Of a stretch of 64,000 nucleotides of DNA, positions 11,355 to 22,800 are shown one piece after another. The stretch is from Aspergillus flavus (taxonomy: Eukaryota; Ascomycota; Eurotiomycetes; Eurotiales; Aspergillaceae), in assembly GCF_009017415.1 (NCBI RefSeq), contig NC_092409.1, positions 372,001 to 436,000 of the forward strand, in the 5' to 3' direction. The notes under the pieces were generated by a model. The model did not search any database and was not told the DNA's origin. It worked only from the letters and a program-made list of their open reading frames with translations. Both the position numbers and the translations under genes were made by a program. The stretch's first letter is position 1. Every line of letters starts with the position of its first letter.

Positions 11355-12257
11355 ATGGACTCGAATGACTTTGCAACCACGAAATCTGAAGAGGCAAAAA
11401 TGTCTTCTTCGTCTCAGACAAATCACCTTGAGCATACAAACCTTGGACGGATCCACACTGCTGGTGGACACGTAGATGATAGAAGTCAACCAGCTCTTCC
11501 GGTTTATCATCGCACTTTTGCCAGCCCCTCCCCATTGGGATTGATATCATTCGCGACAGGTATGGCGCTTTGACTCTCGTAATAATATGCGACTGACTCT
11601 GTAGACATATTCCTTATATGCGTATTCGGACTGCAAGCCAGGGGTGTGACTGCACCAAATGTGATGATTGGGTGTCTGATATTCTATGGCGGCGTTGGTC
11701 AGTTTATTGCTGGAATCATGGAATTTATCACGGGAAACACGGTAACTCAACCTTGGATCAATGAATCCGAACCGCAGCTAATCTTTCACAGTTCGGTGCC
11801 ACCGTCTTTTCCTCCTATGCTGCGTTCAACTTGTCGTATGCAATGATTTATTTGCCCGGGACGGGTATTCTGGCTGCATACACCGATTCTGCAACCGGGG
11901 CCATAAGCCCTAGTTTCAACCAGGCTCTGTCGCTCTATCTGTGGGCATGGTTGATTGTAACGGTAGTATTTACCGTCGCGGCGATGCGATCCTCCTGGGT
12001 TCTTTTCATAGACCTATCCTTATTGGACATTTGCCTTCTCCTGCTTGCGTGCGGATATATGGTCAATGTCCAGAGCCTTCTGACAGCTGGATATGCTTTT
12101 GGGCTTGTGGTGTCATTCCTTTCCTGTGAGTACCACCTGGGGGGAATGTGAACTGAAACTGATAGTCTCGGCAGACTGGGCTGGTTGTGCTGGGTTATGG
12201 GGCGGCGGAGTAACACCTATCAAGCTGCCGACATTTGAGATGCAAGCAGCTGTTTGA
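11355..12257 (+). CDS. GPR1/FUN34/YaaH-family membrane transporter
   Basis: Four exons (11355-11559, 11605-11741, 11792-12125, 12175-12257) join to 252 residues. A hydrophilic N-terminus of about 55 residues precedes the family entry motif, here SPSPLGLISFAT in place of the usual NPxPLGL, and then about six hydrophobic helices (IFLICVFGLQARG; MIGCLIFYGGVGQFIAGIMEF; FGATVFSSYAAFNLSYAMIY; LSLYLWAWLIVTVVF; LSLLDICLLLLACGYM; a late helix ending GCAGLWGG). The GGxGQFIAGIMEFxxGNT signature is clear. Family members move acetate, other small carboxylates or ammonium across the plasma membrane. The last exon is short and all intron phases close. A TATA-like box lies 65 bases upstream. Acetate or a similar acid could be a product of the neighbouring catabolic enzymes (inference). 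Confidence 0.92.
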
Positions 12258-12402
12258 GCTACCATTCCTCTGGATAGCGACTCCATATGGACAACGTATC
12301 AATTGGATAGGCCATGTGAATAGAACGAGAATTTATTGTACGAAGGTATTCAAGTATAATTAAAGTTAGGCTGGTGTTATAATGCTGTGTTTTCATAATT
12401 GT

Positions 12403-14110
12403 TCAGGCCGAGTGTGGACAAGATTTCTGAGTAACATCCATTTTAGCAAATTGTCCAAAAGCGGGAAACGGCGACTTACTGGACCATCCCAGGTCTGAAC
12501 CAAAGATAGGCTCCACCCACTCCTTTCCATATTTAACTCCATCATCAGAGGTATAACAGACAGCACTGTTGCCCACAGAGAGAGCCATCTTGGGCTCCAT
12601 GGGTTCGTATCGCTCCATAGCTGATCGCCAGCTTGGGTTATGTTGAGCGACGAGCAAGGAGTAGATATTAGCCGCAGCTACACTCCCCATCAACATTGCG
12701 TTTCCTCCCAACTTGATTCCTGCAACATTCACAATATCTCCAGCTGCAAACATTCGAGGGATGACTTCGTCTCTCGAGATAATTTGGAGACTGCCGATGT
12801 AGATTAGCGTCACTCCTATACTTGTTAATGGCAAATTTTGAATACCTACTTTGAATCAGTGTTGATGCTTCCGTTACTGAGAATGTAAGATGGCAAGAAT
12901 TGCGATGAAGGGGTGGGGGAGGCCATTGCCATAATGACCATGCCAGTATGTAAACGATTGCCATCCTGGAATTTGACGTAGAATGTCCCATCTGGCAGCT
13001 CTTGGACATCAGCACGCTGGTTCAGAATGACGTCTATTCCTTGCGCTCGCAGCAGTTCTAATGTCCTTGTCTTGAATTCTTCGGGCAGCGGCTCGTTTGA
13101 GAGCAATTGATGCCGCGAATGGACTAAGGTAACTGGCGTTCCGGTGTAGTGTGTTTTGATCTTGCCGGCAAACTCAACACCTATAGCGCCTTTTATGACA
13201 AAAGTAAATTAGCTTCTCGGTGCAGTAGCTTTTTGAAATATTGGATAATGTTGGATAGCCACCCCAAGATTGAAATTCATGGACTTTCCATTTCAACGTA
13301 CCACCTCCGACGACCACTACGCCGAGCTTTTCAGCTTCAATAATCTTCTCTATGAATGTTGAAGCATCGGACAAGTATGAGCAGAAATGCCTGGATCGCG
13401 GGACGATAGGCCATGGGCGCCGAAGACCTGAAGATATAAGAATGTAGTCGTATTTTAGATGCTGTGATCTGCCTTCCAGGTCCTGGTATCTCATCAGCTG
13501 GCTCGTCGGATCGATACTTATAACGGTTCCCTGAACAAAATCGATATCCGGCCGGCTCAATTCAGAAAATCCTTTGTACACCTTCCACATCACGCTTGTT
13601 TCCGCGGGCGAGATGTGGGCTAGTGGGGCTCCGACACTATGGACTAAGTCACAGATAAAGGATCAGCCGATGTCGTGGTTGCTGGTCTACTCGGCCTCTT
13701 GTAGACTTACAAAATCCATCTCTCTCATCGACCACGGTGATATCAAAGTCTTGCACTGAAGGGACATTTTGAAGGTGACTGTAATCTCCGTAGGAAGCAA
13801 ATGGGATAGGTAGACCACCCTTCAAGGCCGTCAGGGTGAGGGTTGCTGACATCCCAGCGTATGAGCACCCCACAATGACAATTTTTGGCTTCCTCACGGC
13901 CGCGTAGGGCGGGTGGTTTCGGCTGCGAGGGACGACGGTGGTGTGCTGAGGCATCGGTTGCTGGAGGGCAATCGTATCTTTTGGTTTGCTGTACGGCCGA
14001 GCAATGAGTTTGGTATATGGATGTGTTGTATGGAATATGAAGGAAGGGATCATCCGGAGATTGAGGCGACAGAGTTTCATGTCAAACACCATATTTTTGG
14101 GGGATTGCAA
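12403..14110 (-). CDS. FAD-dependent NAD(P)H oxidoreductase (AIF/NDH2-like)
   Basis: Four exons on the minus strand (14110-13711, 13643-13302, 13189-12850, 12790-12403) join to 489 residues. The protein is a two-dinucleotide-fold flavoprotein: FAD-binding IVIVGCSYAGMSAT at about 78-90, DERDGFFHSVG spanning the first intron, a second Rossmann motif VVVVGGGAIGVEFAG near 242-256, and the FAD-closing segment MFAAGDIVNVAG. It resembles AIF/AMID (FSP1)-type NADH:quinone reductases of fungi. Residues 1-65 are basic and Ser/Thr-rich without acidic patches, so a mitochondrial presequence is possible; several in-frame ATGs (14110, 14092, 14080, 14053) leave the start uncertain. The third intron uses gtaggt and an acceptor after the branch-like gctaatc. 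It is convergent with the transporter gene, with only about 145 bases between the ends. Confidence 0.88.
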
Positions 14111-15333
14111 CTTACAACCCGTACACCCCGGTTTCCTATATAGCTGGAACCATCACCTCCGATTAAATCCCTTTCCGAGAGCTTCGGTTAAGACGGCAAA
14201 TAATCCAATGAATAGATATCGGATCTGCGAAGATATATTTTTTTATCTCGGAGTTAACACCAGCCACTCGGGGATGATGAATGCGTGTATATTTGGAAGA
14301 CACTTGGCGCGAGACACCGCATATTTCGGAAATATTGAGTCGGAAACAACTCAATATTCTCGGAGACAACGGACCATACCGAGAGTCATTTGCCGGCATC
14401 GGACCGTACTTTGATATCCCTTACAAGTTCCACCGACCTTTACGCCAAATTTTCCACGCAGGCCAATTAACTGACTAAAGTAGTTCCCAGCCGACCCGAT
14501 CATTCCAGAACACCATAATAAATGCAACATCTCACAACTTCATATTCCAATGCTCCAGGCTACTAATATTTGCTTGGGGTATATTGGTGTTACATATTTT
14601 ACGACGTGTGTTTATTAACTCGAAATACTTTGGGGATAACAACAAATATATATCTATTTACATTACTCGATCGGAGTTTTGGTACAGCAGGTAACTAACC
14701 GTTTTCTACATATGCCAGTTATACTAACGTATCCCTAATACAAGGGAATTAGCATACAAATCAAGTAAACATGATATATTGGTACCTGATTCACGTTTAG
14801 TATAGTGTTTTAGAGTGGTCTCAAAGGTGAACTGTGAAGTGCGAAGACGTGTGCAAGTAGTAATGCGAGACTAATCACGAAATACATGCGGACTATATGA
14901 GTATCCCTATATCCGTTCCGTCATGGTGTGGTCCACAATTGGGTGTTGATGGTGCTATGCTAGACTACCCGTTCCTGTTCCCGTAATCCATGTGATATAC
15001 CCAACTGTATACCCTGGTAGGAGCGTGTAGGTTAACCGTCACCTAGTGTGATAGGGTGAATTAAGAGCATGCCGGCTCTAAGCAGTGATCTCAAGCTCTA
15101 CATGCATAGTTGCACTCACACTAGTTAGTTATCTGATCGGGCTAACGAAACCTAACGAGCAAAATGCAGGCAAGACTTACCAGACTCACTGTAGATAACA
15201 ATGATGCCGAAAGCAGATTAAACGCCATAGGAGAAAGCATTTGGAAATAAAAACTTGATATGAACTTGAAGATCAGAGTTAAATATACATGAAATGGTCC
15301 ACAAAACTGCTACGTGAAACTCAAACGATGCCA
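14111..15333. other. Intergenic, no gene seen
   Basis: About 1.2 kb with only short open frames. It holds the promoter of the FAD oxidoreductase and the 3' flank of the Zn2Cys6 regulator. Confidence 0.4.
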
Positions 15334-17403
15334 TTATGGTATGTTGTATCCAAAGCCTGCCCACGGAAATACTGCCGGAGAAAGCCATTGCTCGCAGGGT
15401 ATATTGGTCACAATCTCCTCGAAACTTTCTGGCAATGCCCAGAAACTCGGGTCGAACCTGTCGGATGAAGTCGTGGTATCCATTGTCGGAGGCTCGTTGG
15501 ATCCAAAACCGGCTGTGCTCTCCAAGTTACACACGCCATCAGAGAATACAAGGGATGGGGTAGGCTGGTAAGGTTCTCCTGGCGTTAATGAGTCCAGTAT
15601 CGAACAAGCTCGTTGACATATCTCGCTGAATGGAGCGTTTTCGTGCAGTCGTTGAAAGCAATTTTGCACTGCTTGCAATATAAGGTGCTTTGAATTTTGT
15701 GTAGTCCGGGCCTTTCCAAACAGAACCAGCAGAGTTGATATTGCTAAAAAAGCATGAAACGAACCGAGGCCAAAAATATACCACTTGTAAGGGCTGAATT
15801 CGTTGCGCAGATTGAGGGTTTCATAGTTTGAGAGGATTGCAAGAGCTGCCTGTTCGCATTTTTCGTAACTACCTGTCACGCTCCCGTCTTCGAACCCCTC
15901 CGGTTTTAAGAGGCAGATTCGATGCAGGAGCAGAACAAGGTGATTGGTGTAGTTACTCAAAATAAACGAATGTGCCTGATGATATGGAGGGAGATCCAGT
16001 TGATCCGAAAAGCGCTCTGCCTGCGCTTGCAATTCCAGTTCAATTTCGTGATCCAATGCCTGGATCTTGGCCGGTGAGCACTCGGATTTCCCTGCACTCA
16101 GAGCGCATACACCCGAAGCCAGAGAATAGAGGCGGAACTTGAACAGGATATACGACATCTTTGTGGGATGCATCCGTCTTGATGAGTGTTGGATCCCGTT
16201 TAAGGCTGTAGGGAGTGAATCTGCAACAATCTCCTCGTCTTCCACGTCCGCCGGTAGTTGGACATTGTTCTCGACATTAAATGGGGCTAGATTACCCAAA
16301 CAGGTATTCTGAATGGTATAAAGCATTGTTAACCCCGCCCAGGCTCGTCGCCTCTCTTGGACTTCAATGGGATTCAGGCTCAGAAGCCCCGGATCAATGT
16401 GACACCCAATGGCGATGGCAATATTAAGTGTTGTTCCAAGGAGAGCCCAGGCTGGACCTTGGGCGTGATTAATGGCGTATATAAGCAGAATTAGGCATTG
16501 TAGGGTTTGCAAGTTGTGTTGCCACATAAAGTTATCGGCAGCGAGGCACTTCATTGTCGCTTGTCGGTATTTTGCTGCCAAAGACCTTGCACTTTCCGCA
16601 GGGGAAGCCTCTCGGCCCAAATCTGACAGAATGGGACTTTCTTTGTCGATGGCAGTGACAGCCAAGCCCAGGGTCACAAATATCAGACCAACAAATGACA
16701 CTGGAGCGTTACGAGGATCCTGTTTGAACTTGGTATAATTCGATCGGAACATCCCGTCATGAAGGATGTGGAACAGCGGGGAAAACACGTTGAGAAACGT
16801 GGTGATGAGTTCATCGCAGTGCCGAAACGGCGGTAGCATGTCTAAAAGAGCCTGTTTGCTGGGAGGTGTATCGCAGCAGAAGAAGGCGCGGGACGGGAAT
16901 TCCATTTGAGATTGGTTCTGAAGCGAATGGAAGACGTCGGGATCGCGAGAGGTGCTATAAGGAACGTATCGCACATAGCCCGATTGGGACGTAATGATAC
17001 TGCCGACTTCATCACGTTGAGATGTAGTAATATTGCGGGTGAAAAATTGGCCGTCGGTATTGATCGAGGCCGGGTTTGCAGAAAGCTCATCCTCAGTCAG
17101 AGGGGTATCATTTTGGAGGACGGGCGAACGGATACTGCGATTATGTTGAGTTGTGGACATCGAGGTGAACTCAATATTTTTCACCAGTAGACTTTCTAGA
17201 TCTGAGATCCGCCGAAGAAGAGTTTCCTGGAGAGCGATTGCCTCGGATTGTGCTGGTTGAAGATTATGTTCAACATCACGCTTAAACCGACATGACGACG
17301 CCACTCCGCGCTTCCGGCAGGTGTCACATGGCACACAAGATCCTAAGCAGCGTATTTTCCTCCGTCGGCAATTCTCACAGCTGAGAGGTAGCCTTTTTGG
17401 CAT
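15334..17403 (-). CDS. Zn2Cys6 fungal transcription factor
   Basis: One exon of 690 codons gives 689 residues. The N-terminus carries a binuclear zinc cluster: Cys9-x2-Cys12-x6-Cys19-x6-Cys26-x2-Cys29-x8-Cys38, with the basic run RRRKIR between the second and third cysteines and an additional Cys23. A linker with predicted helical character follows (IALQETLLRRISDLESLLV, about residues 58-76), as in dimerising regulators. From about 190 to 500 lies the fungal-specific transcription factor domain: CDELITTFLNVFSPLFHILHD near the start and a mid segment GTTLNIAIAIGCHID followed by ERRRAWAGLTMLY. It acts in the nucleus as a DNA-binding regulator. Being at the edge of the metabolic block it may control those genes, but no binding sites were demonstrated. 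Overlapping opposite-strand frames are shadows. Confidence 0.93.
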   Translation of the reverse strand: MPKRLPLSCENCRRRKIRCLGSCVPCDTCRKRGVASSCRFKRDVEHNLQPAQSEAIALQETLLRRISDLESLLVKNIEFTSMSTTQHNRSIRSPVLQNDTPLTEDELSANPASINTDGQFFTRNITTSQRDEVGSIITSQSGYVRYVPYSTSRDPDVFHSLQNQSQMEFPSRAFFCCDTPPSKQALLDMLPPFRHCDELITTFLNVFSPLFHILHDGMFRSNYTKFKQDPRNAPVSFVGLIFVTLGLAVTAIDKESPILSDLGREASPAESARSLAAKYRQATMKCLAADNFMWQHNLQTLQCLILLIYAINHAQGPAWALLGTTLNIAIAIGCHIDPGLLSLNPIEVQERRRAWAGLTMLYTIQNTCLGNLAPFNVENNVQLPADVEDEEIVADSLPTALNGIQHSSRRMHPTKMSYILFKFRLYSLASGVCALSAGKSECSPAKIQALDHEIELELQAQAERFSDQLDLPPYHQAHSFILSNYTNHLVLLLHRICLLKPEGFEDGSVTGSYEKCEQAALAILSNYETLNLRNEFSPYKWYIFGLGSFHAFLAISTLLVLFGKARTTQNSKHLILQAVQNCFQRLHENAPFSEICQRACSILDSLTPGEPYQPTPSLVFSDGVCNLESTAGFGSNEPPTMDTTTSSDRFDPSFWALPESFEEIVTNIPCEQWLSPAVFPWAGFGYNIP

Positions 17404-19837
17404 TTTGGCGGGCTATATTCCAGGGAAATTGGGGGTGATGCAGAATCAAGGTTGAAAGTCCTTGCAAGTCTACCGATTTTCATAACATCGGGGTTTGCGG
17501 GGAGAGGCCTGCCTGCGTGGTTGTTTGTCCAATAACGCGGCAGTACGGAGTACAGCGGACTAAATCTAGGTAATAGTCAACTGCTAATCTTTACCAACTT
17601 TACCAACAGCAACGCACTATTATCTAGCCAGTTAGATCTATTTATAAGGTCCCACTATACTACCTACCAATTATAATAGTTGAAATTCTCAGATTATTAA
17701 CTAGTCCGCCTCCTAAGATACTTGCCGCTTTAAATTATTTGGTCCTGCAGTACCTTACCGCTTTTTAAATTTGATATCTCTAGGCAGTGTAACCCCTAGG
17801 ATTAGATACTACTCTACTAAATTTAGGCACTACAACCCCTAAACTTAGGGCCTCGTCTCATACCACCACCACCACTACCGCTACCACTACCGCTACTAGA
17901 GTTGTTAACAGGTCGGGTTTTCACGTGAGAACCCGCGCCCGCCCCGCCCCCGCAGTGGATTTAGGTTAACCCGACCCAGAAAACACGCGACGAAGACCGA
18001 AACAGGTATAGTATGGTTGACTAAGTTGACATCTCACTTATTTAGGCCTTGGTGGCGGGTTTTCCGGGTTCAAACCCCTGTATTGTCATCTATTTATACT
18101 GCCTTTTTACCAAAGTTACCGTCACTATATAAATATCAGCCTGTGTGCTCTTCTAAAATATGTTATGAGGTTATTAGTCGTAGACAATATGCTGGTTTCC
18201 TGCGTTACCTGACGCGCCTGTTCTTCGGACGGGAATACTACCGCAGATTGAAGAGACATATCCATACGTAGTAGCACCTTAGGCGATTGCCTTCCTTGTA
18301 TTCACCAGTTTGAGAGGATGTAGCGAGATCCATATACCCATGTACCCTGGCCGTACTGTTCACAGGGACTAGGGTAGCATCTAGGTGTCGCAGCATTACT
18401 CAAACTCATGATGCACGTTGGCTACTGGAATACCGATATGGCAATACTAAACTGTTATGCTGTAGTAGTGTCAGGGATTTGAGTGATCACCGATTTAGGG
18501 TGGTCTATAGTCAAGATTTCGTGAGTCCAGATTGGATTATCACCCCAGCTATGAAACACTCCATAAAGTGAAGGGATGAGGCGGAGCTTAAATACTTTGG
18601 CCATCACTCTCATTAATGAAGGGAAAGAGATTACATTTCATACACAATGCAGAATACGATAGATATCGGCTGGTTTGATATTGATTCCAGTTCTGCTGTC
18701 CTAGATCACGGTCGCCTGCCAAATGTGGTCAACTAGTTACCAGACCCCTAGAACCAGTACCCATCGTTATCTGTTTCTCTGGGCAGACAAACTAAAGATC
18801 ACGCCCTTCAGCGGTTATATAACAGAACAATATCCAGAGACAGGTCTCAAAATCTTAGATCCGATATTGCCTCCTTGGAAAGTCAAGAGCCGGTTCTTTT
18901 GGCTGACGGTGACATTATGGAGACGGAACGCTTCCATTCCAAATTGAAACTCGACGCTGGAATGGGACAACCAGTGTCGTGGGATAACTATTCTGCGGGC
19001 AGGCTCCTGCAAGTACTGTGGTCACGGCTTGTTTTCCTGTTTCCAGTCTCATAGTACACAAGTCCAAGTCCAAGACAAAGGAATGAAAAAATATAGTATG
19101 CTCCTTAAAGCGGGTGACGAAGATCGACAAATTGTGGCCAAAGGCCACAAGTGGATATGGACCCTTTAGCGCGCAACACCTCGACCTTGGCAGTGACTGG
19201 AGTGCTACGCATGTTTTTTTCAAAAATCGATTAAGGATCGTAACTTCCAGGTACAGAAACTGGGAGCCTGCTGCGTAGCGTGTATATGATTGACAATCTC
19301 GATGGTGGGCTATACAGGCCTCCCACAGTGATTTACCAGTGGGTAGTTCCTTCAAGATTCCAAAAACAACAGGTGCTGAAGCATAGTTGTATACGACAAG
19401 TATCAGCAGGGGCTGGCCGATAGGTCTTTAGATTCAATTGAATCGCAGTGGAGTATGTGGTATTCTTCAGGCGATCAAACATCGTGTGATTTTGATAGGT
19501 CCCTCTCCAGGTAAAGCCGACTCATATTCAAGTTTACAGCATACCAGGGCCGTCAAGCCAAGATATACCATGTAAGCCATCATGAAGAACGCCACAACGA
19601 AATCCATCCTGGCCCAGAACACCGAGTAGGGTGTATACAGAGAAATATAATCACGGGCTTCGTCATCCACAGACGTTCCATAGCATCGATGATATGGAAG
19701 TTCGTCTCCATAGATGGGTATATAGCTCCACAAGGCATATTGGCGTTGTGAGAGTGATGTCTACTTCAGCCACTATGTCGGTGGGATTCTCACTATCCCT
19801 TTCCATGGAGCTGAGATATGAGATTCGAGGAATAGTG
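17404..19837. other. Gene-poor stretch with repeat debris
   Basis: No gene is supported. The part from about 17570 to 18100 is repeat-like: a trinucleotide-rich tract, then a GC-rich block with ggtcgggtt and acccgcgcccgccccgcc near 17911-17955, similar in style to a block at 39.7 kb. Minus-strand frames at 18915-19355 (146 codons) and 19467-19733 (88 codons, with one hydrophobic stretch DFVVAFFMMAYMVYLGLTA) are unrecognised; the second could be a small membrane protein or a relic. Confidence 0.35.
17861..17896. repeat. Trinucleotide-type microsatellite
   Basis: Imperfect run of accacc and accgct units (ACC/ACT/GCT triplets), directly before the GC-rich block at about 17911. Confidence 0.7.
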
Positions 19838-19856
19838 TCAGCAAGTGGCGCCGTAC

Positions 19857-22800
19857 TCAGCCATTACCTTCACGAGATCCTCTAGTCCGCGATACTCTGC
19901 CCATGACATCGGGGTCTGCCCATGACATCGGGGTCTGTCCATTGATATCTGTGACATTAGGGTCCGCACCTTTCTCAAGCAAAAGTAGAATGACTTGGTT
20001 TAGCCCATGCTGTACTCCCCACAACAACGGTGTCTGGCCATAGACAGCATCTGCACAATTAGGGTCCGCGCCCTTCTCGAGAAGAAGCCTAATCAGTGAT
20101 TCATCCCGGCGAGATGTTGCCCAGTGAAGGGCTGTTGTGCCGTAAGCTGTCACTTTTGTGTTTGGATTTGCACCGTGCTGCAATAACGCTTCAGCAATTT
20201 CTTGTTGGGCGGTTACAACCGCCCGCATGAAGGGGGTCTGGCCGTGAATGTCTGGAATGTCTGGATCAGCACCGTTAGCAAGTAAGAGCCTGACCAGATT
20301 TTGTTGGCTATATGTTGTTGCCCATAGTAGCGGGGATGCATTGTTATCATCTTTCATGTTAGGATCAGCACCATACTTGAGCAAAGTTACAACGGCAGCC
20401 TCTTGTTCACACCTTACGGCTAATGAAAGTGGAGTTTGGCTACTCTCATCTTTGCAGTTCGGATTCGCACCTTGCTCAAGCAGGAGCAAGATAGCTTCCT
20501 CTTGCCTATTCAGTACTGCCCAGAAAAGAGAAGTTCGGCCCTCGATATCGCTGGAGTTGGGGTTCGAACCACGCTTAAGTAGGGGGCTGATGACTGACAT
20601 CTGATCATTTTTGACCGCCCATGAGAGAGGACTCATACCAGTGTTGTCCTGCAATTCCAAATTCGCACCGTGATCAAGGAGGACATTTACAAGACAGTTG
20701 TCCCCAAATTGTGCGGCCCAGGATAGTGGCGTTCGGCCGTCAATATCCATATGGTCTGCACCATAGCCAAGTAAATGACGGACAGCTCCAACCTGGCTAT
20801 GTTTTACAGCCCATAGGATAGGAGTCCTGCCACAATCGTCTTTCAACGTCGGATTAGCTCCTGCTTCGAGGAGGAGTTTCATGATACTGATGTTACCAGA
20901 CTGTGCAGCCCATGATAGTGGTGTTCGACCGTCAGAGTCCTTGTTATCTGGATCCTGCCCCTTCCTGAGAAGCAATAACACTCTGGCTAGACTAGATGTT
21001 TCTGCAGCTCTTGACAAAGCTGTCTGTCCAGGTCTGCGAGGGTGGTGCAGGCCTCTTTCTTGCAACATCATGACAACCTCATTGTGCTCGCTGTTCGGCG
21101 CTCTCGAAATCAAAGTTTGTCCGTTACTTTCTTCCAGATCTGGATCAGCTCCAGCCTCAAGTAGTAATCGCGCAGTATTATGATGGCCATTCCTCAATGC
21201 CCACCATAATGGAGTTCTGTTGAATTTATCTTCTGTATCAGGATCAACTTCAGCATTCAGGAGCAACTCGACAATGTCGTAATGGCCGTTCCGGGAAGCC
21301 CATATCAATGGTGTTTGCCCGTGCAGATTTTTCGTCATTGGATCCACGTCGCCCTGGGCGAGTAACAACTCCGCAGTCTCCTTATGGCCTCCTAGCGAAG
21401 CCCAGCCCAGCGGGGTGCGTCCATCCTTGTCCTTCAGATCGGCTTCGGTATCCTTGTAACTAAGAAGTAATTTCACAACTTCACTATGCCCTTCTGCGGC
21501 TGCCCATGATAGTGGAGTCCGACCATGGCTATCTTTATCATTTACCCGGTACCCCCTTTCCATGAAGTGCCTGATAATATCCACAAGCCCGACCTGCGCG
21601 GCAAGATGCAGCCCTGTAATGTCATTGGGTACCTTCTGACTATAGTTTGGATGTCTGGAAGATCCAGAAACCATTATCGCCTGACAGACTGCTGACGATT
21701 TGGATCCATCCTTAAGAAGTTTCGCAATCAATTCTTCCATATCGACCCGACTTGAACGAACGTGGTGGGCCCAGAACACTGCGGCAAAATCATAGAGTGG
21801 GTACAGTAGCAGTCTCTTCTCGAAATCATCATCTGTTTTGCAGATACCACTTCCAAAAGTATCGAATGACAGATATGTAATGCAAGTAATAGCAATGTCT
21901 GTATTAGCATCTGGAAACCAAGATGTCCATCGCTTTTCAAAGTATTCCTGTGCGGTATAGTGCACCAATCGGACAATACTACTGCTCTTGTCCACTGTCA
22001 CTAGGCCCGCACAAACAGATGTCATTAGTCCCACATCTGTAATGTTGTCTCTGTCGAGCTCTCGGGTGTCAATTTGAACAGCGATAGCATGTTGCAATTC
22101 AGATGTCTTCAAAGGCCTCTTGGAACAGACAATCCATGAGAGAATCCGCATAGCCAGATTTCGGAAACCACCCATCTGTCCTTGGATCCTTCCCTTGGCC
22201 TCACTATATGCTCTCTCATATGCATCTACTCCTTTGGGGAGGTTCCTCAGAGCATCCTTGACATCGCTATATGATATCTTGTCTTGTAAAGAGTCTAGGT
22301 GAAGCTTCGCAAGCAGAAACCTGGACTATAGTTAATTTTAGGCGAAATCGGATTGGATGGAAGTACTTACATCCCGTCAACTACTTCCACAATCCGTGCC
22401 TTCACTTCATTTGCTAGACTCAACTCCCTCGAGATGAAAGACGGTAGAGATGACATGTGCCCTTCAAGGTATTTCTCTATATCGTTGTCCCTGGCGCGAA
22501 TCTCTAGAAATATAGCTCTCCGCTTTTGAAATACTTCCTTTATGTCATCGATAAATCGTGAAGTAGCAAATATGTTCACGGGAGTTGCATCCTGCAATCT
22601 AAAAAGCTCAGCCAAGAACTTAGCACACCCACTTTCTGAGACCTGACACTCATCCAGAGCATCGATGATAATGAATACTTTCTCATAACTCGAGCCGATA
22701 GTGTGCAATGCTGTCCAGATTTCGTCAGAGGTAGGACGAGTCTGTTGGTTTTTATGATTTCCATAGAGATTCTTCAAACATTCTGGCAGTGTAGGAGTTT

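Noticed and set aside
20248..21183. Plus-strand frames opposite the ankyrin repeats
   Set aside because: Shadows of the repeat codons on the minus strand; no own motifs or starts.
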